A stretch of DNA of 64,000 nt from Symbiodinium natans (GCA_905221605.1 CAJNDS010000191.1:555501-619500); one strand, 5' to 3'; shown: positions 33,271-45,653, counted from the stretch's first letter. Numbers and translations are program-made. Notes: generated from the sequence alone by a model not told the origin.

Positions 33271-35799
33271 CTAGGGGGCTCAGTTTTCAGAAGCTTTTGC
33301 GCTATGGCCTTCGCCAAAGGCTGGTTAAATGTCACTGTGGGCTCGTCGGTTTGGGGGCCGGTTTGGGATCGCTCGTCTCTGCAATCAGCTCACTCCAAAT
33401 TGGATACTTCCCACGTCGAGGTAATCTTGCTGCGTGGCATGAAACATACACGCACAAAGCGACCCTAAAACCCTAAACCCTAAACCCTAAACCCTAAAAC
33501 GACTATGAATAAAATCAGAGCCATCGTGGGGCGGGGGGGCCGAGTTAAACGAGGCAGATGCAAGCAGGGAGCTCGACCAACGGGCTCCCCCGGTGATCGA
33601 ACCTGTGCATTCAGATGTGTTTTTGTTGCTTAGGGTTTAGGGTTTAGGGCTTAGGGGTTCTGAGGCCTTAGCAGGGGTTCATTTCATTCAGCTGCTCTGG
33701 CTCACAAGCTGATCCTGCAAGCTTCTGGGTTTAGGGTTTAGGGTTTAGGACCCAAGAAAAGGACGCGAAATATGCAGCAAAAACACCCACAATGCCCGGA
33801 AAAAAAACATGGACAGCCCCCGCGCGAGAAAGCACGAGAGAAGCCCACAAGCCTCTGCGGAGTACTCTGGCACCATGGCTCCAGGAAAGTCCTTACGAGG
33901 GGCTGCATCCCCAAACAGTGAACCTGAACCAATCCTTGACTTCTTGAGAGCAAGTTTGCAGCGTTGCTACACAGTCCCTAAACCCTAAAAACCTAAACCC
34001 TGAACAGGAGAGCCTTCAACACCGATGCAAACAAGCGGCTGGGATGGACTCACACCGTGTCCTTGCCGAAGCCTCCGCGGAACATGGCTCTTGATTAGGG
34101 TAGGGTTTCGGGTTTAGGGTTTAGGGTTTAGGGTTTAGGGTTGGGTTTAGGGTTAGGCCCACACAGTAACACTCTCCTCGACTCTCTCTTAAGGCAGAAC
34201 TTCTTGAGAGACATAAGGGCCCTCAAGAGATCTCGAAGTTGTTTATGGCTGCTCCCAAAGTTGTTTCTCCTGCGTGGGCGTGACCTGAGCTCTTGAGTTC
34301 GTGCCCAGGCCCCATTTTACCGTGCTAAAGCTGAGGCAGAAACATGCTGCAGAGATGTACGGTTTCGGGGATCTGCGGAGAGGGTCGAGGTGCTTGGAGG
34401 TTTCGCAGTCGCGGCAGGCTAGCTCTGCTTTGTCTCATTTCTCTAGGGTTTGTGGAAGCCTGAGGCTCTTGCATTTGATAATAAACCCTAAACCCTAAAC
34501 CCTAAACCCTAAACCCAGGGGGTGGGGGGGGCACTGGAGGCATGGGTTCCGACTGGTTATGTAGGGTTCTTGTAGTGGCCTTCAGTACCTGGTTCCGCAG
34601 GGCTTAGGGTATCCAAACGATGCTTCCAGTAAGGGCATTCCCTCAAGGCATATAGTTAATCCGCCGAGGCCTCGGGACGGAGGTGCCTGGGTAGCGTAAA
34701 GCCACCTCTAACCCAACGGCCCGTCCCCTTTCTTTGCCCACCGCTACGTCCCCACCCCCCCCCCCTACCCCCTCGCATCTACCCGGATCCGGTTGTCCTT
34801 GCTTGCGTGCGTTTCTTATTTTACCAAGGTGCCTGGTCTATGCATGAGCCTGCGTGGTTCAACCGGATCCCCAAAAGGGAAGGATTGCACCAAGCCTCTC
34901 AAAGCCCTGAAGCCCAACAGCGCCTTCAGACCCGCGATCTCCGGTTTGGGTTGCCTCTGGGCAGGCCCCGGCCGAGGCGGGTCGCGCAGCGTTAAGATTC
35001 GGCTGCCCGCGTGAATTCTTCACTCCCCGTGTAGCCAGGCCCAGGGAACCAGGGACCCAGGAGCCCCTCTGCTGGCAAGTAGCTCCCGCGCTCGCCGTAG
35101 GCAGTTCATCGTTAGCCATGGGCGAACTCCCACGTTCCCGAAGTGTAACGCGCAGCTTTCCCCCGACTGGACGTGTGGACTGCGTTGATATGCATAGGCT
35201 GCGTAGATGTACTTTTCATGCTCGAGGTTCCTGGACTTCTTCCCAGAGTTGAACAAAGGGATGCGGATGTTTGTATGGCACTGGTCATGAAACTACCTAC
35301 AGGCCCGCTAGTACACGCGCGCCTGTCTAACTGGAGCCTTGAAGGGGGTGCTCCTTCTGACGTCGGCATCCTTCAAAAGCAGACTTGACAGGGCCTTTCC
35401 TTGCCATTCTTCGGCGCTCGCGGTTCTGGGGGGGGGGGGGCTTTCTCGAAAGCTGCAGAATGCGCGATTTTTCCTACGTGCCCCATCACCAAAACCGTCA
35501 AACCCTACTATAAGAATCCCAAGCCTTTTTTCAGGTTCCTTCTTCTTCAACCGCCCTCGAGAAGATTCTCAACTATTTGTTCCTAAATCCCCTCTTTTAA
35601 CCACGAGGACTGAGGCCAAGAAAACGATCCTAAACTCCTAAACCCTAATTAAACATACACTGGCGCTCTCAGAGCAGCCAAGCAAACCCAGAAAGAAGAG
35701 ACGGAGACTACTCGAAATAACCTCGGGCATACTCACGCAATGCTGACGCCCTAAACCCTGAACCCTAAACTCCTAGACCCTGAAATTCTGAAACTTCGG
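33271..35799. other. No firm gene
   Basis: Arrays at 33465-33499, 33637, 33729, 34112-34154 and 34484-34516. Plus pieces at 33750-34004 (59 codons from ATG), 34155-34282 (LLERHKGPQEISKLFMAAPK) and 35173-35388 (CMALVMKLPTGPLVHARLSN) look coding but lack splice support and oppose the minus trend. Confidence 0.4.
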
Positions 35800-35909
35800 A
35801 GCCCTTGGCTGCATCCTTCAGGAGGATGTCAGCCAACCCATCTGCCCGGTGTTGTTGCCGCTGTTGCTTTTGCGCCTCGCCCAGGAACTCCTCACTCGGT
35901 GTGGGTAGG
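35800..35909 (-). CDS. Candidate exon, Gln-rich helix
   Basis: After the acceptor CCTACAG the frame reads LPTPSEEFLGEAQKQQRQQH then RADGLADILLKDAAKGSE. Composition and helix pattern look coding. The neighbouring open frame at 36163-35933 (CFENKVQLHRDMVPQAVDF) may be a further exon but lies too close for an ordinary intron. Confidence 0.4.
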
Positions 35910-36762
35910 CTGTAGGACTTTGTTGTTGCCACTCACCTAGCTGACCCACTCAGAGCCACTCCGCAGGGACTTGAGGGTTTAGGGTCTAGGGCCTTTTCAG
36001 GGATTTGGCAGGTTTGGGGCTGTTTAGGGTCGTGCTGTTCTGAAAAGGGCCCTTCGAAATCAACTGCTTGCGGCACCATGTCTCGATGCAATTGAACTTT
36101 GTTTTCGAAACAGTCTGAAAACGACAATGGCCTTCGCCCTAATGCACCAGAACACAACATCATTGCATCACACTTCCAGCGCAGCTCATGGAAAGAGGTG
36201 GAAAATCAAGTGTGACATGCATTTCAGGACATCAAAGATGTCGGGACACATGGGGATCCATTTGTGGGACTGGGTGTTCCGTGGCACGTGTGTCTTGCTA
36301 AGTTTGACAAGGCAAGCCTGCGCTTAGTCGCATTTAGTCGCACTTAGTCATGCGAACCAGCATAGGGAAAGTCTTTGCAGCTCGCGCTTGGCAACCTTGA
36401 CCGGGCAGTCAAGCACGATCAACATTTAGATTGGTATATAGATAACGCTGGGTCCTCCTCGGGCCATCGGACAAGTTCGCCACAACGAACCTGCAGCATT
36501 CTGCCATGGCCCTGTGCCGGCTAGTGGCCACTCAGGACCAGGCAAAATTTCGACGGCCTTATGTTACGAGTGCTCTCTCTAAATCCTAGAACCCATCGAA
36601 TACAAGGGCCCATTCAATTAGAGTTGGTATGTTTTTTGTACTGCATATAGTGACATGGTGCTTCTTGTAAGGGAAGCATTCGTTGAACCCTAAACCCTCA
36701 GCCCAAAACCCTTTTCCCAAAACCCAAAACCCTCAACCCTAAACCCTAGGCTTTTCTAGCAC

Positions 36763-36842
36763 CCTCCCTGGGGCCTCTCCATCCAGCAGCCGCCGGAGCA
36801 GCTGCGAGTTCTCCGGCCGCTTCAGAGCAGTGGCCAGGAATC
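36763..36842 (-). CDS. Candidate exon, minus strand
   Basis: After the acceptor ACTTAG|G the frame reads FLATALKRPENSQLLRRLLD then GEAPGRVLEK, a convincing charged helix. Possible donors are AGG|GTGCTA or a GC. The exon touches a degenerate telomeric array (36687-36748). Confidence 0.45.
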
Positions 36843-37177
36843 CTAAGTTTCAATCGCCAGGAGCCAGGGTGACAACCCCCCACCCCATAGCAGTCCCGCC
36901 TACATCCCTAAATCTCGCTAACACAACAATTAAAACCATAGTAAGATTCTGTATATGGCTGTTGTAGGGTGACTGTATCCAATGGATGATGCAAGGCTGT
37001 CAAAGCAATCGCTGGCAATTCAGGGTGTGTAGGGTTCATAAATGAAGGCAGCGATAGATTCTGGCGATTCTCGCAGCACTTCGGTTGAGATGAGCCGCAC
37101 ATTATGGTCGGAGTATTCAAAGGCATGTAACTATTCTGGCTCCCATGCCGCCCTTAGCCCTTCAACACGAAAACAAA

Positions 37178-37262
37178 AGGGGGTTTACGAGAATAGGGGA
37201 ACCCAAAAATAGACCCTCCGATAGCAGGATCCAGTTATAATGAGGACCCTTCATTTCGGAAA
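37178..37262. mobile_element. Family B element, reverse orientation
   Basis: GGGGGTTTACGAGAATAGGG to CATTTCGGAAATCC, with a degenerate core. Confidence 0.8.
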
Positions 37263-37334
37263 TCCACAAATCACGGGCCTGCTCTCCGGGCCTGGCATCT
37301 GACAAAGAGGACCCAATCAGGCCCCCAAAGCCTC

Positions 37335-37441
37335 GTAAACCTCTAAACCCGAAACCCGAACTCCGGAGCAGCAAAGTGGCGCACTTTTTGACGATAGCCC
37401 CGTGAGGCCACATCTGCACTGGCCCAAGCAGCTGCCTTCCA
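37335..37441 (-). CDS. Candidate exon, minus strand
   Basis: The frame reads WKAAAWASADVASRGYRQKV then RHFAAPEF before running into telomere-like sequence. A second frame in the same strand is also open. It lies directly beside a family B element. Confidence 0.3.
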
Positions 37442-38167
37442 GGTTGGGTAAACCCTAAACCCTAAACCCTAAACCCTTGTTTGGCACCCCAGGTCCTAAA
37501 CTGCAAGGGCTTGTGCTAGCCCAACATGAGTAGAAGGCGTGATGTTGCGCTGGGTGGTTGCCGGTGTGGTGGCCAAACATAACATTGTACGCACCTTGCC
37601 AGTTTCACATGTATAAGGAAACAGAAAAGGGAGGGAGAGAGAGAGAGAGAGAGAGCAAGAATATCAGTATGCAATTAATTAGCCGTTAAAATACAGAAAG
37701 GGTCGGGGAGACTTTGCCTTTAGGGCTTGAGCAGGCTTCTAACCTCAAGGCGCTTCAGGGTGTTCGAGATTCTAGATGGTGCACATGCTGACCCAAAGAT
37801 TGGCAGCCAGAATTCGCCCGAAATACTGGGCCATTTCGGCGCAGTGACTGCCACTGCTCATGGATCCTTCGGCTTAAGGTCAGTTCGGGGAGTTTCATGG
37901 CCGACTTGGGCCAAAGCGATGGCGGCCTCACCATGGAGCCTTGGGGACTTTAGCGGCTGCCGCCCTCCAGCACCTCAATCATGAGCATCAGCTGCACGGG
38001 AACCAGCTGAAGTTGGCCATGGACGCAAGTTGGCCCAGTTGGCCCCTAAACCCTAAACTTTAAACCCCAACTCTGGCTTGCTTCTGCGCCGTGGAAGCCA
38101 GGACGCCATGAAAGAAGGGAACCTTAAACCTTAATCAACTAAAGTAGCACTAAACGTCCAATTTACC

Positions 38168-38282
38168 TTGGGATGTTCCCCCCTTGATACTCATAGTCCT
38201 TAGTAGGGATTTTTAGTACGGGTACTAGAATCCCTATTCAGGACTGTTAGATACTGTTAGTATAAGGGCGGATGATCCCAAA
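38168..38282. mobile_element. Family A inverted-repeat element
   Basis: Left arm TTGGGATGTTCCCCCCTTGA; right arm GTATAAGGGCGGATGATCCC. GATACTGTTAG is duplicated inside the right arm. Confidence 0.85.
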
Positions 38283-38312
38283 ACATACCAAACTGTGACA
38301 TCCGAAACAAAC

Positions 38313-38405
38313 CGAGCTGGGCCTCCAGGTCCCTGGCGCAGTGCCCAGCCACGGCCTCCGCCCACGCCACCTTTGGGAGGCGTCGAGCAGGGCTCGGAGT
38401 TGGGC
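38313..38405 (-). CDS. Candidate exon, minus strand
   Basis: The frame reads ARRLPKVAWAEAVAGHCARD then LEAQL, ending CTCG|GTTTGT. A related peptide (CRDMEARVRIDV) can be read on the minus strand near 26165-26210, so the two may be copies of one domain. Confidence 0.35.
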
Positions 38406-38636
38406 GAGGAATGTAAGAAGACAATCACAGAATATCTATACAAGCATATAGAATATGGTCCGATATGATTTTACAATAATGATAATATTACTAATAGTAA
38501 TATTAATATCAATAATAATAATAATAGTAAATACGAATAGTAATACTAAGCGGCATCGGACCCCTGAACTCGAAGCCTCGCAGCCTCGAGGCCTTGAGGC
38601 CTCGTCGGCTTCCGTGGCTTCAGCCAGAAGACTCGT

Positions 38637-38817
38637 TGCTTAAGAACCCCCCCCAAAAAAAATAAAAAAACAAAAATCACTACTATTTGCTTAAGAAACC
38701 CCACAAAAAAAGAAAAACTATCATGATCCCTATATTACCCTTGTAAGGAAGAGTATTTCTCTTTTTTTTTTTGGCGGGGGGGGGGGGGGGGGGCAGGGGG
38801 TGTTCTTAAGCAGATAG
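38637..38817. mobile_element. Family F elements, partly duplicated
   Basis: TTGCTTAAGAACCCCCCCC and a second TTGCTTAAGAAACCCCACAA are followed by a poly-G run (38776-38794) and TGTTCTTAAGCAGATAGTAG. It looks like one element with a duplicated left end. Confidence 0.75.
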
Positions 38818-39099
38818 TAGCAGCAGCAGAGTTGTCCAGGCCCGTTTCGGGGGATGGCCCTGAGCTGCCCAGGCCTCTTGTGCCGACTAGACCCTCGAAA
38901 CCTGACACCCTAAAACATCCCTAAGCGCTATTTTTTTTCGCTTTAGGGTTGTTTTTGGCACCCGACTGGACACAGCGTTTAGGGTTTCGGGTTTAGGGGT
39001 TTAGAGCTACAAGCCCTCAAACACTTAACCAGAACAAAACCTAGGACCCAAAATTCCCAACCCCAAAATGAAACAAACAATCCCCGAACCCCCTTAGCC

Positions 39100-39176
39100 C
39101 CCGAACATCGTCCAAATAGAACCCACGGACCACCTCCAGGGGAAGCTTTGGCGTGCCACGGGCTTCGATGAGACAC
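39100..39176 (-). CDS. Candidate exon, minus strand
   Basis: After the acceptor TTCCACAG|G the frame reads CLIEARGTPKLPLEVVRGFY then LDDVRG. It stays open for about 50 codons to 39004, but the last part is telomere-like. It looks like a folded soluble domain; the family is not identified. Confidence 0.4.
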
Positions 39177-40294
39177 CTGTGGAAGAAGGGCTTACGGCCT
39201 TAGGGTTTGGGGCGTTTCGGGTCCAGTTGAAGCTTCGACGAGGGCTGAAGCGTGTAGGCCATTTCAGGCTTTAAGACTACTAAAAGGGGTATCACAAGAC
39301 AGGAAAGGAAGGGGGTTGGGGTTGGGCTGGAGGTGGCCAAATGTGTAGGGTCGTTCGTTGCGTTGCTTCCATCCGATGGCATACGTCCCCCATGTCATGA
39401 CCCCGTTCGTATAAGAGGGACCTTGTTCTAGCAGGGACCTCCTAAAAGGAAACATGCCGTAGAACTGACCAACTCTTTCTCAGACTCTATAACCTCTGCA
39501 AACCTTGCTCGGACAGGCTTTCTTGCGAATCCTTGTCTTAGTGGTCGTCCACCACTCCCAACCTTGCAGTTTGTGGCGGTTACTCAACACAAACAGAGTT
39601 CATCCGAAGGTGCACCGAACCTGGTCAGGAAGTCAAGCGATCGTTGCCGAATGTGGGGCTCGCCATTGCTGTCCATGCTGGGTCTGTATATCTCAGCGTT
39701 TGGCTAGGGTGCAGTTTCCTCGAAACCGTTGGCTATAACCCTGTCTTTATGGAGGATGATGCTGACCCCGTCTGGGCTGCTGAACACTCCGTTCGCGGAG
39801 CTGGCTGATGCTTTGGCGTTGGGCTTTGGTCTAGACTGCGTTTTAGCCGATTGTGGATCCGACTGCCGGGTAGCTGTACTAGATGCAAGTCGCCTGATGT
39901 GCTTTGATCTGGGCTACACGTTCGACATTTTGATGATTTCTTGAGTTTCTGTGCGCATGGCACGGCCGAGCCTACGTTGGCGGGTTTCCGCCCAACTGAC
40001 CGGCTTGAGAATTGGAGACTAGCTCACCATGGCGACGATTAAAGCTACTCAGACAACGGTAAACCCCAAACACTAAACCCTAAAAACCCCTTAACAACCC
40101 TTATAAACCCTAAACCCGAGCCCTAAACCCTAAACCCTAAACCCTCAGCACAGCCGATAACAAACCAAATAAAGCAGTGATAGTAGTGATATAGCAGCCT
40201 CAACGATGGCTCTCTCTCCCCGAGGATGGAACATGTCTGGATTTCAGCAGCGGCCATACACGCTCTCCTGGCCTTCATCTTTGCGGACTATGCT

Positions 40295-40410
40295 TTGGAA
40301 TGTTCCCCCTTATACGAACAGTCCTTGAATGGAAATTATAATCGGGGGGGGGGGGGGGGGGGGCGGGGTACTATAACCGCTATTAAGGACTGTTCATAAA
40401 AGGCGGAATC
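40295..40410. mobile_element. Family A element with long poly-G core
   Basis: Left arm TTGGAATGTTCCCCCTTATA; right arm degenerate (GGCGGAATCATTTCA). A run of about 18 G followed by CGGGG is in the core (40346-40368). Confidence 0.8.
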
Positions 40411-40577
40411 ATTTCATGGACTTCAGCCGTATGGTTTGGGGTCCAACCTGTTGCCGTACAAGTACACGCCCCCTATTCAATTCGCAGACCCGTCGTCTTC
40501 CTGGCAGATCCCCTGAGACATGGCAAGCAGCACAAGGACAATTTTTAGAACTCAGGTTGCAATGGCACGGATGATGT

Positions 40578-40655
40578 GGGGGTTTGGGGATTCTATTCTA
40601 TTCGGGGTACAAAAGGGGTACCCCTATTTTGGGAAATACCCATGTGCTGCAAAGA
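40578..40655. mobile_element. Family B-like element, short
   Basis: GGGGGTTTGGGGATTCTATT to TATTTTGGGAAATACCCATG. It resembles the copy at 45488-45595 most closely (GGGGTACAAAAGGGGTA). Confidence 0.7.
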
Positions 40656-41496
40656 TGGTTCTAGATTTTATTGAAGCTGCAAACGAACTGGGGGGCGACC
40701 GAGATGATAAAAGCATGCCATGAGAAAGCCAAGGGTTTAGGGTTTAGGACGTCTTCTTGACGCCTAAGCAGGTCGAGGTTGGAAACCTTTGATGGTGTAC
40801 AGTAGCCTTGGGAACACAACAGAGAGGGCAAACCAAAACACACACAAACCCTGACAGCTGAGAACCTGTCGATGGCGTCAGGTTCTCTCCTGGACGATGA
40901 GTGCTCAGGACAGCATCGGTATGGATGCAGTTGTAGCAGGAGGGCCAGGAGGGCGCATGATGTGGGGCTTGCCGGGCATACAAAGGTCCGAATCACTTGC
41001 ATCATCTGGGTTTGTTTGGCACAGCCACGCCTACAGTTCACGGCGGCAGCGTATTGATTACACGCCCCGAGCCTTCAAGTGATCACCAGAAGCTTTCAGG
41101 GAGGGATCAGGCGGCGAAAGGTGGACAGCCCACTTGCCAACAAAAGGCTTGACTTACTTGTTAGGGGCGTGTCATTGCTGAGGCGAAGGTAAAAACGTTG
41201 AGCGGGGTAGTTTGGCCATTCAGTTCTCTTCGATCTCTCGCTTGCAAGGCTTGGAGCGTCGAGCAACCCTCCCCACTAAAGCTCGCCGTTGAAAGCCTAA
41301 ATGAACAACAACGCAGCCAACAGCCTCAGAAATCTTTCCAGACGCCGGCATAAGAACCCAGCCAGACCCTCACTCCCGCAGCCCTCCGACCCTCATCCCG
41401 CCCCATCCCCTCAATTCTGTCAGAGCGGCTCCCAGGGACGCACGTGCCTCAGGGCGCAGTGGGGGGGGGGCGTCGGAGATGTAGCCCCAACCGTAC

Positions 41497-41605
41497 CAGG
41501 ATGGGCTAAAGACCCTAAAACCCCTTAAAAAGGCCCTCTACAGTTTACAGGGTTGATTATGGGGATTATATGGGATGATAAGGCCTAATAGCCCATCCTA
41601 GTGGA
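41497..41605. mobile_element. Family D inverted-repeat element
   Basis: ACCAGGATGGGCTAAAGACC to TAATAGCCCATCCTAGT, with CCCTTAAAAAGGCCC and GGTTGATTATGGGGATTATA. Confidence 0.85.
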
Positions 41606-42028
41606 ATTGAACTAGCGACCTTCGAGGTATCAGCCCCAAATGCAATCTCCACAACCCTCAGACCTTCACCCCTGTTCAAAAAGAAACCCTAAACTCTAAA
41701 TCCTAAACCCTAAACCGTAGCCTACGTAAACCCTGCGACTTTTAAGACCCTTTTTGGACTCAGCAAGGTGCCGACACAGGGCGCGCCGAAGCCTTCGAAG
41801 GCTATGTAGCCATGACGCAGGAACCAAATCGACCCTAAAACTCCCCTCTGAAACCCTAGTCCCTGAACCCCTAAATGCAACCTTATCATCAACCCTTCGA
41901 TGAGCTTTAAAAACAGATCAACCCCAGAAACCCTGTAAACCCGACCAGCCCCGAAGCCGGAGGTTTAGGGTTTGGGGTAAGGTTAGGGTTCAGTAGCCCT
42001 ACAAACCCCCACAAAAAATTATATATAC

Positions 42029-42060
<32 letters not shown>

Positions 42061-42540
42061 TCATGCATATATATATATATATACATAGATATATATGTAC
42101 ATATATACTCAAGCCCTTGAGGGCCTGGGGATGATCACGGTCTCGGCGCGCAGGGCCCGCAGTCGCTTCGGGTCCCAAGCCTGGCCGCACCAAGGGGATC
42201 GTTCTCAGGGCTTTAAGGGTTTTTTTAACGTTAAAACACCCTAAATGGGTGTGTCTTAGCGTTTTAGGGCCTTAAGAATGCAAGCCTCACTTTGACAGTC
42301 TAAGTTGCGGGTTATAGCAGCCTCGCAACCACACGGCAGGGATGCAGCAAACACGTCCACAAGTCTATGATGGCGAAGAAGTAAACAAATTTGTGGATAG
42401 GGTTCAGGGATTGGGGGTTTCCGGTACCCTGACCCCCTCACGCCCTAAAAACTTAACCCATCTCGGTGCCCCCCCCATCCGGAAACCTCTCTGACCCCAA
42501 AAGCAGCGACGGGCAACATGATCTTTTCACGTTCTCTATG

Positions 42541-42715
42541 GTTCTAAGGAGAATAGGAAGAAGAAGAATAAGAAGAAGAAGGAGGAGAAGGAAGAAGAAG
42601 AAGAACCGGAAGAGGAAGAGGGAGAGGAAGAGAAAGAGGAAGAGGAAGAAGAATAAGCAGAAGAAGAAGAAGAATAAGAAGAAGAATCAGAATAAGAAGC
42701 AGAGAGAGAGTGGGA
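42541..42715. repeat. Purine-only GAA/AGG microsatellite
   Basis: About 170 bases of almost pure A and G on the plus strand. The Lys/Arg-rich and Ser-rich translations are artefacts. Confidence 0.95.
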
Positions 42716-43018
42716 TATGCGATAAAACCCCGAACCACGGTGCATCACCATACTGATGTCACAAGTCATGCCAGCCTCAAAAAGGAAGCTGCCACCACCG
42801 CGATCATCATGTTCTCGCCGGAGGATCTGGAACCTACTTCGACAACTCCGAATCAGGCGGATGAACAATCATCTACTCGATGAAATCATCGAGCTTTGAA
42901 CTTCCATTTCTTCTGCTCTTACAATAATTATCTGATGTGCTATTCTATTTTCCTATCTTAAAAGGATCATTTTATATTGCTCTTATCTGATCATACTGTT
43001 GTATTATCGTACGAAAAT

Positions 43019-43190
43019 ATGTTCAGCCGACTCTTTGTGGCCACCGCAGCGCTCAGCTTGTGTTCCTTGGATCCCTGCTTGGCTCCCTCGGGCACATACT
43101 TCTGCCAAGCCTTCGAGCAGACGCATCGAAAGAACGTGCGGCGGCAGGGCATCGTTGCGACTTGGGGGCTTGCATTGTCATCATGGGGGG
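43019..43190 (+). CDS. ORF with signal-peptide-like start, cut by a family B element
   Basis: Following an AT-rich stretch (42880-43010), ATG at 43019 opens MFSRLFVATAALSLCSLDPC, a good signal peptide, then LAPSGTYFCQAFEQTHRKNV. The frame runs straight into a family B element at about 43183. It is on the plus strand, against the trend. Confidence 0.3.
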
Positions 43191-43283
43191 TTTCCGAAAG
43201 TAGGTGTTCTCCTTTTCCTATAGCTTGGATTAGAGTATTGTGGGGTATATTATTTTGGGACACCCCCCCCCCGCCCCCATGTT
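43183..43283. mobile_element. Family B element interrupting an ORF
   Basis: GGGGGGTTTCCGAAAGTAGG to CCCATGTTCGGAGAA, with a C-rich right part. It truncates the signal-peptide ORF that starts at 43019. Confidence 0.75.
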
Positions 43284-44599
43284 CGGAGAATTGATCACTA
43301 AACCTCCTGAATCACTGCAGGCAAAAAACATCAATAGCAGGCCTGCGCACGTTGGCTGCAGCGCTGCCCTCCCGCCAGCGCCAAGCGCATGCAGCTTCTT
43401 GGAAGCAATCCTGCAGATCGTCCAAACCCTAAACCCTAAACTGGCCCTAAACCCTAAACCGGGCTCGCGCTTGCCTTGGGTTTGAGAAACGGTGGCTCTA
43501 CTGAGGTGGCCCTATAAGGTCAGGTGGGCCGAGCCTCAACCGTAGACGTGGAGATTCGTGAGATACCCCGAAGCCCCGGATCCTAAAAGGCGTGACCGTG
43601 GCCTTTAAGCCTGAAGGGCTCATGGGGTTTAAGGGGTTTGAAGGGTTTAGGGGTGAACAAGATTGTCTGCTTAGATGAATATACGCCAGCCGCCCCTGCT
43701 ACCCACTCCACTTGATACCCCAGTCCGACATCAGGCCCCAATAAGGCTTACCACATGGATTGTAGGCAAGTGAGTATTCAAGATTGGGGGTTTACAGGGT
43801 TCACAGGCTTTAGCCATGCTCGTAGTGACCCTCAAGTCTGGAGCACGTTTTTCAAGGGAGCCAAGGGTTTAGGGTTTAGGGTTTAGGGAACCCTCTAAAC
43901 CCGAAACCCAGCTCCGGCTGGGCGTGGCCAAGGGCCCTCAGCACCCAGCGCAGGCTTGCATTGGCATCATTCCTACTGCTGGCGGGTAAGAAACGAAGGA
44001 ATGGCGGGAGGGGGGGGGGGGTACCTCTGAAACACCAGAATTTCTTTTGCCTCGTTCCCTGCTAGGCAACAGCAAGTCATTGGCTCTGGCTTTTCTGCAC
44101 GGAGTTCGGGAATTAAAAGACTTTGACTTTAACTTAAGTGAAAACACTGCCATGTACTAAGTGCACCCACACGTACTAATTCAAATAAATCCTTTCTTCT
44201 AAGTAGAATTTTTTAGATGTAACTGAATACTCTAACTAATTAGCGCATCTGTCAGCAGGTGTCTTGAGCACTGAAATTGGCTTCAGATACAATTACAAAC
44301 CCTCATGAGTTAATCCAAGCCCGTGGAGTTTCACAAGGAATTCGGGGCTGTCTAATAAGGCAGCCTGGCTGCTGCGAGACGGTTATTAGGATTTAGGGTG
44401 GCAGCGTCCCAAAACACCTAGAGGGCATTGCTTACGGAAAGCACACCGGCCAAACTGAAGATGAAACCACCACGCTGCCACCCCTGCCACCCCGCCCCGC
44501 CAAGAACCTTTCACGAGCAACTTAAACCCTAAACCCTCAGCCAAGCCTTTGGATTCAGGGTCTGGTAAGGGATGAGACTCGAATTAGGAACTGCGGCTG

Positions 44600-45460
44600 T
44601 TTTGTGAATGCTACAGGTTCGGCGACGCATGAGGGGCATTCGGGAAATGGGTACCCCTCTTCTGCCTCTTGTAGGAGCTATTCAGGGTAGCTCTTTCCCT
44701 AAGAAGAAACAACATTCAAAGAAACCTTATTTGGAAACAACTTTGTGCTTCAGACAAATCCCAGACGATATCTTGGCTTGCAATGTACCTTTTGCTTCTC
44801 ACACGTGAAGCGGCGCAGCGTGGCAATTCTCGACAAAAGGGGCATGATGTCAAAGGACACCATGACACCTGCGATTCTGCAATCATGGACTTCGCCTTGT
44901 GTCGAGTGGCAACGATCGTGAAACAGAACTTGCTGGATCTCCAGCTGCTGTTTGATTCTGCGCCGTCAGACTCAAAACGCACCTGAACCGCGCCGTGCCC
45001 ATTTTCAGGCATGCTGCGCTGGTCAAACGGAAGCTATCTATGTACCTCACCCTAGCATTTCGCCTGGGCGGTAGTTGCCCGCGCCACTGTTTGCAACTCA
45101 CCCACCTAGCTATCATACCGTGCTTCCAGTGTTGGGACATTTTGTTTGTAGCCAGGCGCGTTCTTGAACCGTCGGCAAGAAGCCGACGATGCCACAAACA
45201 TCCCTCAGCAAGCCTGTGCCCACAACTTCTCGGACCATAGAAGACCGAAACTCAAACCTAACATATCCCTAGAGTCGCCCATGAAATATAAAATAAGATA
45301 CCACCCCCCTATTGGGTACTGGTGCTTTGGAAGAGAACCCTTTTCAGGACTTCGGGGTGCAGGATTGCCAGAGATGTGCAGCCTCAGGCATTACTTTTTT
45401 CAGGCAGGAACTGCTGCGCCCGAAACCTGGGTCAACACGCCAGGCAACTATCTGACATAG
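44600..45460. other. ORF-dense block without telomeric repeats
   Basis: Successive frames of 66-98 codons overlap on the plus strand (44608-44808, 44783-44986, 44995-45240, 45164-45460) and two of about 100 codons lie on the minus. The plus frames change phase at each overlap, as in a decayed gene. No telomeric heptamer or element is present. Nothing is recognised in the translations. Confidence 0.3.
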
Positions 45461-45487
45461 AAAAAACTAGAGTCTAGGAGTTGTGCG

Positions 45488-45595
45488 CGGGTTTCCGAAG
45501 ATAGGGGTACGCTTTTTGGTGGTTCTTTTAAGGGCATTCTATTTTATTTGGGGTGTAAAAGGGGTATGCCAAATGTTGAGAAATACCCATGCAGA
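45488..45595. mobile_element. Family B-like element
   Basis: GCGGGTTTCCGAAGATAGGG to GTTGAGAAATACCCATG, with TTTATTTGGGGTGTAAAAGG in the core. Confidence 0.75.
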
Positions 45596-45653
45596 CTCAC
45601 AACCGAACGAGCAGGGCGGGGTTTGAGGGTCCACCGCTTTACTGAGGGATGGC

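Larger units (their letters stand above)
39177..42540. other. No firm gene
   Basis: Family A, B and D elements, arrays at 40060-40143 and 41683-41718, and an AT microsatellite. An open plus frame of about 88 codons at 39544-39807 (LPNVGLAIAVHAGSVYLSVW, NPVFMEDDADPVWAAEHSVR) overlaps coding-like minus frames. A plus exon-like piece at 41101-41187 (VDSPLANKRLDLLVRGVSLL) has TTTCAG|G and AG|GTAAAA ends. Confidence 0.4.

Noticed and set aside
39541-39944. Retrotransposon polyprotein fragment
   Set aside because: A minus RSKHI string and long open frames suggested a copia-like polyprotein, but no other conserved residue of reverse transcriptase, RNase H or integrase is visible.
42466-42868. Lys/Arg-rich plus ORF and Ser/Leu-rich minus ORFs
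   Set aside because: They translate the purine-only microsatellite.
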